NCBI GenBank assembly: GCA_038040485.1
Contig: JBBPIE010000007.1
Coordinates: 186,001-250,000, forward strand
DNA: 64,000 nt
Source: Onstottus_B arcticum
GTDB lineage: Bacteria; Acidobacteriota; Blastocatellia; UBA7656
Direction of reading: 5' to 3'
Under the pieces are notes generated by a model. The model had not been told where the DNA came from. It saw only the letters and a program-made list of their open reading frames with translations, and ran no database searches. A program made the translations under genes and the position numbers. Positions 6,756-15,127 of the stretch are shown one piece after another (position 1 is the first letter of the stretch; every line of letters begins with the position of its first letter).

Positions 6756-8528
6756 ATGACTGAATTGAATCTCCCCGAGGCACGGCGGTTCTGCCTCGTG
6801 CTTATCAAGCCTTCGCACTACGACGACGATGGGTACGTCATCCAGTGGCTTAAATCCGCGATTCCCTCCAACTCACTGGCCGTCCTGTATGGGCTTGCTC
6901 TGGAGTGTGCCGAGCAAAAGGTGCTCGGCGACGACGTCCAAATAGACATCCACGCCTTTGACGAAACCAATACGCACATACGCCCTGCGCATATCGCTTC
7001 CCTCGTTGAAGCCGCCGACACCGGAATGGTGATGCTGGTCGGGGTTCAGTCGAATCAGTTTCCTCGAGCACTCGATATTGCAGCTCCTTTAAGCCAGCGC
7101 GGCATCATGGTAGCCATCGGCGGCTTCCACGTTTCCGGCACCATCGCGATGCTCAAAGAGCGCGACCCGGACGTTCGCCGCGCCGCAGAGATGGGAGTTT
7201 CGCTTTTCGCGGGCGAAGCCGAAGGCCGCTTCGGCCAGGTGCTGCGCGACGCCCAGGAAGGGAGCCTCCAGCCGCTGTACAACTTCATGAACGATTTGCC
7301 GGACATGGAAGGCGCTGCGATGCCGCTGCTGCCTGCGGATCGAGTCAAGCGAACCGCAGGCGCAAACACTAGCCTTGATGCGGGTCGTGGCTGCCCTTAT
7401 CAATGCTCGTTCTGCACTATCATCAACGTGCAGGGGCGCAAGTCGCGTCATCGCTCGCCGGATGATGTGGAGCGAGTTGTAAGAACGAATGTCGCTCAGG
7501 GTCTCCACCGGTTCTTCATCACCGATGACAATTTCGCTCGCAATAAGAACTGGGAAGCGATCCTGGACCGGCTGATTCATCTGCGTGAGGTTGAAAAGCT
7601 GGAGATGAGTTTCATCATCCAGGTGGACACATTGTGCCATCGCATACCAAACTTCATTGAGAAATCCGCCCGTGCCGGAGTGAAGCGAGTCTTTATCGGG
7701 CTTGAGAACATCAACCCTGACAATCTCATCGGCGCAAAGAAACGCCAGAACAAGATCACCGAGTACCGCAAGATGCTGCTCGCGTGGAAGCAAGCGAGGA
7801 TAGTGACATATTGCGGCTACATTCTCGGTTTTCCCAACGATACGCCAGAGGCTATTCTGCACGACATCGGTATCATCCAGAGAGAACTGCCTGTTGATCT
7901 CCTCGAGTTCTTCTACCTTACGCCGCTCCCGGGTTCTGAAGATCATCGGACGCTCGACGAAGCGAATATCTGGATGGACCCGGATATGAACAAGTACGAC
8001 CTCAACCATGCAGTCACGGGACATTCGCAAATGTCGCAAGGACAATGGGAGCAAGTCTATCGATCGGCTTGGGAGAAATACTACACGATCGAGCACATTG
8101 AAACGGTGCTCAGGCGGGCAATGGCAACTGGAAGCAGTCCAGGCAAGACGTTGTTTTTCATCGTCTGGTTCAAGGGCTGCATCGACATCGAGAAGATCCA
8201 TCCGCTCGAGGGAGGATTTCTGCGCCTCAAGTTCCGCCGCAACCGCAGGCCGAGTCTTCCGCTCGAATCAATCTGGTTGTTCTACCCGAAGTACTTTGCC
8301 GAAGCGGTGTGGAAGCAGATTCGATGGATCTCGCTCTATGCGCGGCTGCGGCTGATCTATCTCAAGATCAAGCGCGATCCTCTCCGCTACGAGTACATGG
8401 ACATGGCGCTGGAGCCGGTGGCTGATGACGAGATCGAGACTCGCGAGTTGTTCCAGTCCGAGGTCGCGCAAAGCTACGTGGGTCGATTATCGCAGCTTGA
8501 GGGAATCCGCCGGGGGCGAGTGGTCTGA
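6756..8528 (+). CDS. Cobalamin-binding radical SAM enzyme, function unknown
   Basis: A 590-residue protein from ATG 6756. An in-frame TTG at 6738 exists, but GGAG at 6742-6745 favours 6756. The N-terminal third (about 25-170) has the Rossmann-like B12-binding fold. The radical SAM core follows with the cluster motif CPYQCSFC (C213, C217, C220). A C-terminal extension of about 150 residues is rich in Trp, Tyr and Arg. Class B radical SAM enzymes of this layout methylate or rearrange unactivated carbons. Relatives act on lipids such as hopanoids, bacteriochlorophyll and antibiotics. The substrate cannot be told from the sequence, and the gene is monocistronic. Confidence 0.88.
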   Translation: MTELNLPEARRFCLVLIKPSHYDDDGYVIQWLKSAIPSNSLAVLYGLALECAEQKVLGDDVQIDIHAFDETNTHIRPAHIASLVEAADTGMVMLVGVQSNQFPRALDIAAPLSQRGIMVAIGGFHVSGTIAMLKERDPDVRRAAEMGVSLFAGEAEGRFGQVLRDAQEGSLQPLYNFMNDLPDMEGAAMPLLPADRVKRTAGANTSLDAGRGCPYQCSFCTIINVQGRKSRHRSPDDVERVVRTNVAQGLHRFFITDDNFARNKNWEAILDRLIHLREVEKLEMSFIIQVDTLCHRIPNFIEKSARAGVKRVFIGLENINPDNLIGAKKRQNKITEYRKMLLAWKQARIVTYCGYILGFPNDTPEAILHDIGIIQRELPVDLLEFFYLTPLPGSEDHRTLDEANIWMDPDMNKYDLNHAVTGHSQMSQGQWEQVYRSAWEKYYTIEHIETVLRRAMATGSSPGKTLFFIVWFKGCIDIEKIHPLEGGFLRLKFRRNRRPSLPLESIWLFYPKYFAEAVWKQIRWISLYARLRLIYLKIKRDPLRYEYMDMALEPVADDEIETRELFQSEVAQSYVGRLSQLEGIRRGRVV

Positions 8529-8558
8529 CCTGCGCCAAATGACGGGTTGGCGGCAGGT
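8528..8558. terminator. Convergent-gene hairpin, possible bidirectional terminator
   Basis: ACCTGCGCCAA pairs with TTGGCGGCAGGT (one bulge) across an 8-base loop, exactly between the convergent radical SAM and thioesterase genes. There is no long T-run on either side. Confidence 0.4.
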
Positions 8559-8575
8559 ATCGTGCGCCAGTCGCT

Positions 8576-9025
8576 TCACTCATTGGACGACGATCCTTTT
8601 TCGCGAAGCCTCATCATCGTCGCAAGCATAGTAGCTACGATCTTCTCGTTCCCTTCCTCAACCGCAACAACATCCCCAGAGCACACCGTCAGCGTGCGGC
8701 CGGGTTTGACGACGCGGCCGGTCGCAATGAACTTTTCGCCTTTAGCCGGTGAAACAAAGTTCGCTTTGTACTCGACGGTGAGGACTCCCGAATCGGGCGG
8801 CATAAGGCTCAGCGCCGCGTAGCCGCAAGCCGAATCGACTATGGCAGTGATGACTCCGGCGTGAACAAAGCCGTGCTGTTGCGTGAGGTCGCTTCTGAAC
8901 GGCAACTCGATGACGACTTCGCCCGGCGACACCTTGGTCATTCGCGCGCCGATCGTCGTCATTAGCGACTGTTGAGCAAAGCTCGCCCGGATACGCTTCT
9001 CAAGGTTTGGATCCGTACTATGCAC
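8576..9025 (-). CDS. PaaI-family acyl-CoA thioesterase
   Basis: A 149-residue hot-dog fold protein that hydrolyses acyl- or aryl-CoA thioesters in the cytoplasm. The family core is present: LTQQHGFVHAGVITAIVDSA contains the HGG-like H-x-G-x4-A-x2-D active-site stretch. The lid and strand VEYKANFVSPAKGEKFIATG follows, then GRTLTVCSGDVVAVEEGNEK. Length fits a PaaI monomer, which works as a tetramer. It is divergent from the cytochrome c gene across a 180-bp region. The CoA substrate is unknown, and no degradation operon adjoins. Confidence 0.88.
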   Translation of the reverse strand: MHSTDPNLEKRIRASFAQQSLMTTIGARMTKVSPGEVVIELPFRSDLTQQHGFVHAGVITAIVDSACGYAALSLMPPDSGVLTVEYKANFVSPAKGEKFIATGRVVKPGRTLTVCSGDVVAVEEGNEKIVATMLATMMRLREKGSSSNE

Positions 9026-9089
9026 AGCGATATTCCTCAGTTATTTTTGCACCTCTGAGCAATTATCCCCATTTGATCAGCACCTCTGG

Positions 9090-9118
9090 TTCGATTCTCA
9101 ATCTATCTCCCGTATAAC
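9090..9118 (+). promoter_or_regulatory. Candidate sigma-70 promoter for the cytochrome c gene
   Basis: TTCGAT (9090-9095), a 17-bp spacer and TATAAC (9113-9118) precede the gene by about 90 bases. The -10 is good and the -35 is weak. Confidence 0.4.
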
Positions 9119-9207
9119 GACGACTTGGCAGTTGAAGGAACAGTTGGAGTATCAATTGCTCCTCCAGGGTCGGAGAAGTTTCCAGAATCTGAGCTCAGGA
9201 GGCCGAA

Positions 9208-9636
9208 ATGAAAACACAGCTGATTCGTGGAGCGATCCTCGCCGTTGCAGCCGTCCTCGCGATGGCCTCGGTCGGCGTTCCGCGCAACGCTCTTGCGAGT
9301 ATGTCGGACGTTGAAAAGGGTCACAAGCTGTTCAATCAACACTGCGCGAGCTGTCACGGGTCCGACGGCAAGGGACAAGGGCCAGTCGCACCTTCGCTGA
9401 AAGTGAGTCCGACCGATCTGACTGCCATTCAGAAGAAGGGCGAACCGTTCCCTTTCGGCCATGTCCAAGTGGCCATCGATGGGGAAAGGACCGAAAGATC
9501 GATAACGGCGCATGGGACCGATAAGATGCCGGTCTGGGGAGTCATATTCCGCCGAACCAAGGGCGAGATGGTAAAGCAGGGCGATATCTACGCTCTGACG
9601 AAATACATCGAGTCGATCCAGATGTTCAAGAAGTAG
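9208..9636 (+). CDS. Periplasmic class I c-type cytochrome
   Basis: A 142-residue protein. Residues 1-30 are a signal peptide (cleavage near NALAS). The haem attachment motif is C46-A-S-C49-H50, in HCASCHGSDGKGQG. The probable distal methionine is in DKMPVWG. The layout is that of small soluble monohaem electron carriers or the cytochrome subunit of an alcohol or sugar dehydrogenase. It is secreted and haem is attached outside the membrane by the Ccm or Ccs system. AGGAGG lies 6 bases before ATG 9208. No partner dehydrogenase or oxidase is next to it, so its redox partner is unknown. Confidence 0.92.
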   Translation: MKTQLIRGAILAVAAVLAMASVGVPRNALASMSDVEKGHKLFNQHCASCHGSDGKGQGPVAPSLKVSPTDLTAIQKKGEPFPFGHVQVAIDGERTERSITAHGTDKMPVWGVIFRRTKGEMVKQGDIYALTKYIESIQMFKK

Positions 9637-9724
9637 TCGGGATCGATCCGCCTGCTCGTAAAAGACAATCTTTGCGTGTTGAGGAGTAGTGTGCCTCGAT
9701 CAAGGGCCTCAGATCACGAGCAAC

Positions 9725-9758
9725 GCGATCGGTGCGTCATCCAAGACGCACCGATCGC
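9725..9758. repeat. Perfect 14-bp palindromic stem
   Basis: GCGATCGGTGCGTC pairs perfectly with GACGCACCGATCGC across a 6-base loop, in the gap between the convergent cytochrome c and phytase genes. It could be a terminator without a T-tract or a binding site. Confidence 0.6.
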
Positions 9759-9884
9759 ATGGATATCGAGCCAAGCGTAACTTTGTCTGCAAAGAACTCG
9801 ACCTGATCATCGTCGTCGCGCAAGCCAGGCACATAAGGCAACGGCAGAAAGTGTCGTTGGTCGTCGCCGGAAGACGAGCGCGGT

Positions 9885-11015
9885 TCACTTCTCGTCCACG
9901 ATCAGTTGCCAGGGCACCAGTTTGAAGTTCTGATTAGCTTTGTCATTCACACCGTCCTGGGCGATGAAGACGCCGCGAGGAAACGCAGTCCCCAGGCTTA
10001 CCGTCGTCACGGATATGCCGTCAGAGTCGGTTACTTCGTCGATCCCGTTCCCCGCCGCGATGCGGAACTTCTTGACGAAGGCATTGTCGCCCTCGCGGCG
10101 ATAGACCACGTAGCTGTTGTCGCCCTGGCTTGAAGCGATCAGGTAACCCTTGCCGTCCTTTCCGGAGGCGATGGTGAGCCCCTCGACGTCGGCGACAAGA
10201 TGGCCTGCGGGCGCTACGCCGTCAACCTTCACGCGATCCAGCTTGGCGTCGGGCTCCGCCTGGTACTTCCATATTCCGACCTGTTCCTCGCCTATGTAGA
10301 GGTGGCCGAGTTCGTCGTCGGCAACGCAGCCTTCAATCTGAGTGCCAACCTTGAAGCGTCGCACGCTCCGCGCGTCGACGCGGCCCTTTCCGTCGTCGAA
10401 CAGTTCGAACTGCTCGGCAATTCCCTGTTTGCTTGTGACGATGCAGTAGAACTTGTCTGTCTTTCGGTTGTGATACATGCACGCGCCATACGCCCCACTC
10501 GCCGGAATACGACGGGCTGCGACGTTCTCCAACCGCCGGGTCGCAGGATTGACTCGGTAAATGCCGATTGAGTTGTTACTGCGGTTGCTGGATGTGACCA
10601 GGGAGACTTTTTCGGCGCCAAGCGTGAAGCCGTCGCGATGATCGACGTTGTTCATGTTTCCATCGGGCAGGAATTGAAGCTGCTTGCCCGTCAGGTCGTA
10701 GACCGCCAGGCCTCGCTGCTTGTTTGTGCCTATAATGAGGCTCTGTGACGGATCAGACGGATTAACCCATAGCGTGGTATCGTCCGCCGAATCGCCGCCG
10801 GTCGAAACCGGTTCGGTTTCAACCGTCGCGGCGACCTCCAACAAAGGCGAGCGCGCGACGTTGGCCGCTTCGACTTTTTTGTTTGTCTGCCCGAGGTTCG
10901 GGGCAACGGAAATGAATAGAAAACAGATGAGTGCGCATATCGATAGGCACAGCAACTGAGCCGGACGGCTGATAAATTCGGATTTTCGTTCCCAGATTTC
11001 ATTCATAGCAGACAT
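9885..11015 (-). CDS. Secreted beta-propeller phytase
   Basis: A 376-residue protein from ATG 11015, chosen because GGAG lies 5 bases upstream. A longer in-frame start at 11048 lacks this. An N-terminal hydrophobic segment (LLCLSICALICFLFISVAPN) exports it. The mature chain matches calcium-dependent six-bladed phytases: DSADDTTLWVNPSDPSQSLI, GTNKQRGLAVYDLTGKQL, NNVDHRDGF, the IEGCVADDELGHLYIGEE region and the blade DVEGLTI. The family removes phosphate from phytate outside the cell, a phosphorus-scavenging role common in soil bacteria. Length is normal. It is monocistronic and convergent with the cytochrome gene. No Pho box was recognised. Confidence 0.9.
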   Translation of the reverse strand: MSAMNEIWERKSEFISRPAQLLCLSICALICFLFISVAPNLGQTNKKVEAANVARSPLLEVAATVETEPVSTGGDSADDTTLWVNPSDPSQSLIIGTNKQRGLAVYDLTGKQLQFLPDGNMNNVDHRDGFTLGAEKVSLVTSSNRSNNSIGIYRVNPATRRLENVAARRIPASGAYGACMYHNRKTDKFYCIVTSKQGIAEQFELFDDGKGRVDARSVRRFKVGTQIEGCVADDELGHLYIGEEQVGIWKYQAEPDAKLDRVKVDGVAPAGHLVADVEGLTIASGKDGKGYLIASSQGDNSYVVYRREGDNAFVKKFRIAAGNGIDEVTDSDGISVTTVSLGTAFPRGVFIAQDGVNDKANQNFKLVPWQLIVDEK

Positions 11016-11121
11016 TCTTGCTCCGTGATTCGTGATTTGCGACATCACTCATGATGTACCTAACATTGAAGCGGACTGCAAGGCGGCCTGATTTTAGTAT
11101 TGTCCTAGCGTATGCGGCTCG

Positions 11122-11164
11122 CGTCTCTGCGGGTTAGTTAGCGTCGAGGCCATTCTAACCGCAG
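11122..11164. repeat. Dispersed hairpin repeat, family A, decayed copy 2
   Basis: CGTCTCTGCGGGTTAG (11122-11137) pairs with CTAACCGCAG (11155-11164). The loop TTAGCGTCGAGGC closely matches the loop of copy 6 (TTAGCGTCGAAAC). The outer arms are lost. Confidence 0.6.
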
Positions 11165-11224
11165 TCGCCGATAAGCAAAGTTGCGGGGAGAAGACGTCCT
11201 GCCTTCGTTTAACCGACTCTCTCT

Positions 11225-12223
11225 CTACACGACCTCTCGATGAAGCTCAGGGAATACTCGCGACACTTTGCTCAGCAAGTATTCGCCGTACGTCCCATTG
11301 AACTCATGAACGCTCGCTCGATCCCATCGCTCTTCCCTGTCGTCATCCACGGGCCAGCTTACTTCAATCGGCTTCACCTCCACGTTGTAGTTGGGGTCGA
11401 AGAAGAACGGAAAAGATAGCCGATCGCGCCGCGCCGGATTCTTTACGCGATGCGGAGTCGAGCGATACAAGCCACCCGTCATACGATCCAGCATGTCGCC
11501 GATGTTGCACACAAACGAGCCCGGCATTGGCGGCGCGTCGATCCACCCGGACCGGGATTTGACCTGCAAGCCGCCAGAGCCGTCCTGCCTGAGAATCGTC
11601 AACACGCCGTAGTCGGTGTGTTCGCCGACTCCCCATTTCTCTTCCCCGCCAGCCAGTGGAGGATCAGCGGGATAGTTGAAGATGCGAAACAGAATCAGCG
11701 GGTCGGCGGTGTACCGCTCGGCGAAATAGGACTCGCTCAAGCCGAGACTCAACGCGATGCCTCGCATTAGTACGTGTCCGAGCCTTGTCATCGCCTCCAA
11801 GTAGGCGAGCACCGTTTCGCGAAACATTGGGATGTTCCCCGGAAAGAGATTCGGTCCGTGCATCGGAGTGCCGGCTTTTACAAGCGGATCATCAGTACTC
11901 AGTTCCCTACCGAAATAAACACCCTCCTTCAAGTCAGGCCGGCCCGAAGTGAGCTCCCTCCCGACAGGAAAGTAGCCGCGCCAGGCTTTGCCGCCTTTAG
12001 CCATGCCGATCCCGAGCTTCGTTTCGAGGTTTTGCCCGAAGAACTCTCGGCTACAGCGCTCGAGTTGAAGCTGAAGTTGTTCATTGACCCCGTGCCCGAC
12101 GATGTAGAAGAAACCGGCTTGGCGACACGCTAGCCCGATCTGCTCGGCGACCGCGTGCTGACCTGCGGTTCCCGACAACAACGGGGCGATGTCGATGATC
12201 GGAAGTGGCGGAAAGTCGGTCAT
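11225..12223 (-). CDS. 2-oxoglutarate/Fe(II)-dependent dioxygenase, isopenicillin-N-synthase type
   Basis: A 332-residue protein taken from ATG 12223 (MTDFPPLPIIDIAPL), which starts directly at the DIOX_N domain. The longer frame upstream codes for an implausible basic leader. The catalytic facial triad is visible: the HTD of GEHTDYGVLTIL and the distal His of STPHRVKN. The arginine that grips 2-oxoglutarate is in RRDRLSF, and FFFDPNYNVEV is typical of the family. These cytoplasmic enzymes hydroxylate or oxidise small molecules. The substrate is unknown, and bacterial members of this length are often mis-named as gibberellin or flavonoid enzymes. It is divergent from the M29-like gene with a 57-bp shared promoter. 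Confidence 0.9.
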   Translation of the reverse strand: MTDFPPLPIIDIAPLLSGTAGQHAVAEQIGLACRQAGFFYIVGHGVNEQLQLQLERCSREFFGQNLETKLGIGMAKGGKAWRGYFPVGRELTSGRPDLKEGVYFGRELSTDDPLVKAGTPMHGPNLFPGNIPMFRETVLAYLEAMTRLGHVLMRGIALSLGLSESYFAERYTADPLILFRIFNYPADPPLAGGEEKWGVGEHTDYGVLTILRQDGSGGLQVKSRSGWIDAPPMPGSFVCNIGDMLDRMTGGLYRSTPHRVKNPARRDRLSFPFFFDPNYNVEVKPIEVSWPVDDDREERWDRASVHEFNGTYGEYLLSKVSRVFPELHREVV

Positions 12224-12280
12224 CGGGCTACTCTTGGGTGCGGTGCAGAACATCAATCGAGCGAAAGGCGGACACCGGCG

Positions 12281-13570
12281 ATGATACGGCGGCAAGGATT
12301 CGTGATCAAGCTGGCGCTGATGGCGCTGGCCTCGGCGATGACGATATGGTCAGCGCAAGCGCGCGTCAGTTACTCTCAACCCATGCTCCAATCAAGCAAT
12401 GAGCTGAATGCGGGCGAGCCGCCCGCGCTCCCAGCGGAGACCTTGAACTACGAAGCTTGCGCCGCGCGAATCATCGACGCGCTCAAACTGCAAGCAGACG
12501 AGCGCGTCTTGATCAGGTTCGATCCCGGTTACTTCAACCAGCTCGTAGCTCCGCTTCGAAAACGTATACGCGCCGCAGAAGCGATCGATGTCGGCGCGCT
12601 GGAATATATCGAAACTCAGGCGGTTCGAGACTCGGGCGAGGTGACGGCTGCGGCCGTCAGCTCAGATACTAAAATGCGCGCACGACTCGAAGCTCAAGCC
12701 CGCGCTTTCGAACAACTGCTTGATGCGGTCGATGTCTACCTTTGGCTTCCGGTGCGGGACCGCGTTCGCCAAATCGCGCCCGCCGAATCGGTCGCGCTCG
12801 CTCGCTGGCTGGACAAGGGAGGCTCGCGGCGCCAGATCCATTTTCACTGGTCGGGCGGGAGCGTGCTGCCGGACGGTCTGGCGGGTGAACACTCTTCGGC
12901 GCTTGATGCGGTCTACGCAAGCGCTCTCGACATAGACTATACCGCGCTGTCGGCTACGCAGGATCGCGCTATCGATCTCCTGCGTGGCGGAACGGTTCGA
13001 GTTCGAACACCCGCGGGAACGGACATAAGCTTCCGAGTCGGCGACCGGCCGGTCAACAAGCAAAATGGCGACGCTTCTGCTGAGCGGATGAAGACCGCGC
13101 GTGTTCGTGTCGATCGCGAGATAGAACTTCCGGCCGGCGTCATTCGAGTCGCGCCGTTGGAAGAAACGGTCGATGGCCGAATGATCATTCCATCGGCTCG
13201 CTTTGGCGACAAGACGGCGCGCGGCATCAAGCTCGAGTTTAAGAGTGGTCGTATTACGCGCGTCGAAGCCGATGCGAATCTCTCGTCAGTCGAAGCGGCA
13301 TTAACGGCAGGCGGAGACGCGGCCCGGCGCTTTCGAGAATTCGCGCTCGGTTTCAACTCCAAGCTTCAGTCACCGGCGGGTGTTTCGGAGCTGGCCTATT
13401 ACGGTTACGGCGCGGGCGTCGTGCGAATGAGTCTGGGCGACAATCAGGAGATCGGTGGCGCGGTGCGCGGGTTCTTCGCCCGGTGGTTTTTCTTCCCGGA
13501 CGCGACGGTTGAAGTTGATGGGAAAGTTCTGGTGCGCAACGGAAAGCTTGTTATCGACGAGCGCAAATGA
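12281..13570 (+). CDS. Secreted M29 (aminopeptidase T)-like protein, probably missing metal ligands
   Basis: A 429-residue protein from ATG 12281. Residues 1-28 are a signal peptide (FVIKLALMALASAMTIWSAQA), unusual because M29 enzymes are normally cytoplasmic. The C-terminal half follows the M29 pattern: VDREIELPAGVIRVAPLEET, KLEFKSGRI, FREFALGFNS and VEVDGKVLVRNGK. Where active enzymes have IHLALG and HWD-type ligands, this protein has VVRMSLG and FFFPDA. The glutamate of the PxGEV element appears as PAGVI. This reading was aligned by eye. It suggests a non-catalytic or altered-metal member. It is upstream of, and probably co-transcribed with, the HAD gene. Confidence 0.75.
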   Translation: MIRRQGFVIKLALMALASAMTIWSAQARVSYSQPMLQSSNELNAGEPPALPAETLNYEACAARIIDALKLQADERVLIRFDPGYFNQLVAPLRKRIRAAEAIDVGALEYIETQAVRDSGEVTAAAVSSDTKMRARLEAQARAFEQLLDAVDVYLWLPVRDRVRQIAPAESVALARWLDKGGSRRQIHFHWSGGSVLPDGLAGEHSSALDAVYASALDIDYTALSATQDRAIDLLRGGTVRVRTPAGTDISFRVGDRPVNKQNGDASAERMKTARVRVDREIELPAGVIRVAPLEETVDGRMIIPSARFGDKTARGIKLEFKSGRITRVEADANLSSVEAALTAGGDAARRFREFALGFNSKLQSPAGVSELAYYGYGAGVVRMSLGDNQEIGGAVRGFFARWFFFPDATVEVDGKVLVRNGKLVIDERK

Positions 13571-13607
13571 TTACGTTTTTCCGTGGGCTGCCCCTATAAG
13601 GAACTGG

Positions 13608-14279
13608 ATGCCAGACGCAGATTTCGATTTCATAACGTTCGACTGCTACGGGACCCTCATCGACTGGGAACGTGGCATCGTCAGCGCGTTTCAGTCCGAG
13701 GCCGCGCGAAATGGTGTGAACCTCGAACGAGCCGCGATCGTCAACGCTTACCATGTCGAAGAGCCCATCGTTGAATCGGGTGAGTTTCGATCCTATCGAA
13801 AGGTTCTCGGTGAAACGGCGCTCAGAGTCGCCGGCCAACTTGGATGGATCCTCGAAGCAGGGCGCGAGGCGTTTCTCGCGGCGAGCCTCCCGCACTGGCA
13901 GCCCTTCGCCGACACGAACACGGCGCTCGAGCGGCTCGCGCGGCGCTTCAAGCTCGGCATACTTTCAAACGTCGACGATGACCTGATAGCCGAAACCCGG
14001 CGCCACTTCACCGTGGACTTCGACTTGATCATCACCGCTCAGCAAGTCCGCTCGTACAAGCCGTCGCACGCTCATTTCAAGACCGCGCTCGCGCGACTCG
14101 AAGGCAAGCGCCTCTTACACGCGGCGCAGAGCTACTTTCACGATGTCGTGCCGTGTAGCGAGCTTGGGATTCCGGTTGCCTGGGTGAATCGAAAGAATGA
14201 GCTTGCAGATGTGGGCGGGCCGCGTCCGACCTTCGAAGTGCGAACCCTGAGTGAGCTAGCAGATTTGTTCGGCGGCTAG
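13608..14279 (+). CDS. HAD-superfamily hydrolase, haloacid-dehalogenase type II-like
   Basis: A 223-residue cytoplasmic hydrolase from ATG 13608, supported by AAGGAA 5 bases upstream; the longer frame overlaps the previous gene. Motif I is FDCYGTLIDW, with the nucleophile Asp and Tyr in place of the usual second Asp, as in L-2-haloacid dehalogenases. Motif II is GILSNVDDD, the motif III lysine is in RSYKPSHAHF, and motif IV is YFHDVVPCSELGIPVAWVNR. Members hydrolyse haloacids or phosphate esters, and the real substrate is not deducible. It begins 37 bp after the M29-like gene. Confidence 0.87.
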   Translation: MPDADFDFITFDCYGTLIDWERGIVSAFQSEAARNGVNLERAAIVNAYHVEEPIVESGEFRSYRKVLGETALRVAGQLGWILEAGREAFLAASLPHWQPFADTNTALERLARRFKLGILSNVDDDLIAETRRHFTVDFDLIITAQQVRSYKPSHAHFKTALARLEGKRLLHAAQSYFHDVVPCSELGIPVAWVNRKNELADVGGPRPTFEVRTLSELADLFGG

Positions 14280-14284
14280 CGGAA

Positions 14285-14342
14285 GTAGCGCACACTGCTA
14301 GCTTGCGCCACTTCCCAGACGCAAGCTGGCGGCGTGTGCTAC
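14285..14342. repeat. Imperfect hairpin between convergent genes
   Basis: Arms 14285-14307 and 14320-14342 match at 19 of 23 positions (GTAGC..., GCTTGCG core). The right arm reaches just short of the peroxiredoxin stop. It resembles a REP-type element and may also end both transcripts. Confidence 0.65.
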
Positions 14343-14354
14343 CTCAGCAGCCTG

Positions 14355-14831
14355 CTAGGCCGATGCTTCTTGAATTGCTTTGATTACTTCGTCGTCGCCA
14401 GGCCGGAAGACGGGCATAACCGATCTGCGATAGCGGATGACACCTTTGCCATCAATCACTATCACCGCTCGCTGCGAGCCTCCAAGAAACGACTTCACGT
14501 TCAGAAGGCGGGTGACCTCGCCTTTCTCGTCAGCCAGCAAAGTCTGAGGCAAGCCGTGATGCTCGGCAAACTTCTTGTGCGATTCGACCGAGCCGACCGA
14601 AACTGCCGCGACGACCGCACCGGTTTGCTCGTAGTCCGTCCAGTTGTCGCGCATGCTGCACATCTGTTTAGTGCAGACCGGAGTCTCGTCTCTTGGATAG
14701 AAGACAAGCGCGACGACCTTGCCGCGATGATCGGACAAGCGCCACGGCTTGTTGTTCGCGTCTCGCACCTCGAAATCAGGTGCAAGGTCTCCTACTCCGC
14801 TTCCTGTCCCGCTCTTTGCTGTTCCGCTCAT
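14355..14831 (-). CDS. Peroxiredoxin, AhpC/TSA (Bcp-like)
   Basis: A 158-residue thiol peroxidase. The peroxidatic cysteine is C53 in YPRDETPVCTKQMC, with a second cysteine at C58, the arrangement of atypical 2-Cys Bcp/PrxQ enzymes that form an intramolecular disulfide. The fold elements DLAPDFEVRDANNKPWRLSD and KVVALVFYPRD are typical. It reduces hydrogen and alkyl peroxides in the cytoplasm using thioredoxin. The C-terminus contains AVIVIDGKGVIRYRR. It is monocistronic and convergent with the HAD gene, and hairpin copy A3 lies upstream in its promoter region. Confidence 0.92.
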   Translation of the reverse strand: MSGTAKSGTGSGVGDLAPDFEVRDANNKPWRLSDHRGKVVALVFYPRDETPVCTKQMCSMRDNWTDYEQTGAVVAAVSVGSVESHKKFAEHHGLPQTLLADEKGEVTRLLNVKSFLGGSQRAVIVIDGKGVIRYRRSVMPVFRPGDDEVIKAIQEASA

Positions 14832-14945
14832 CGCTTCACCGTAGGTCGCGAGAACCGCGACGTCCTTTCACTGGTCGGTTCCGAACGCGCGAGCATTGTG
14901 TAGTCGAGCGGTTGAGAAAGCAAGCGAGGCCATGGTCGAACTCCG

Positions 14946-15070
14946 TCTCTCTTCTCTGCGTCGGGCTCTGCGGCTCTGCGTCTCCGCGGTTAGAGAATCT
15001 CGCGGCTGTTCAACCCTTTAGTCCCTCTAACCGCAGAGACACTGAGACGCAGAGCCGGACGCAAAAGAGA
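14946..15070. repeat. Dispersed hairpin repeat, family A, copy 3
   Basis: The left arm ends TCTCCGCGGTTAGAG (to 14993). The right arm starts CTCTAACCGCAGAGAC (15025) and runs to the outer AAAAGAGA. It lies between the divergent peroxiredoxin gene and the zinc-ribbon gene. Confidence 0.85.
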
Positions 15071-15127
15071 GTTAGAAAGCATTTGGTGGAATATTTTCGT
15101 CCGATCTCCGATAATCGACGGCGAACC

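Noticed and set aside
7089..8201. 370-codon minus-strand open frame within the radical SAM gene
   Set aside because: It overlaps a gene with a complete cluster motif and has no family features.
9640..9884. tRNA gene search in this and other gaps
   Set aside because: No cloverleaf with a GTTCGAATC-type T arm was found in any gap of the window.
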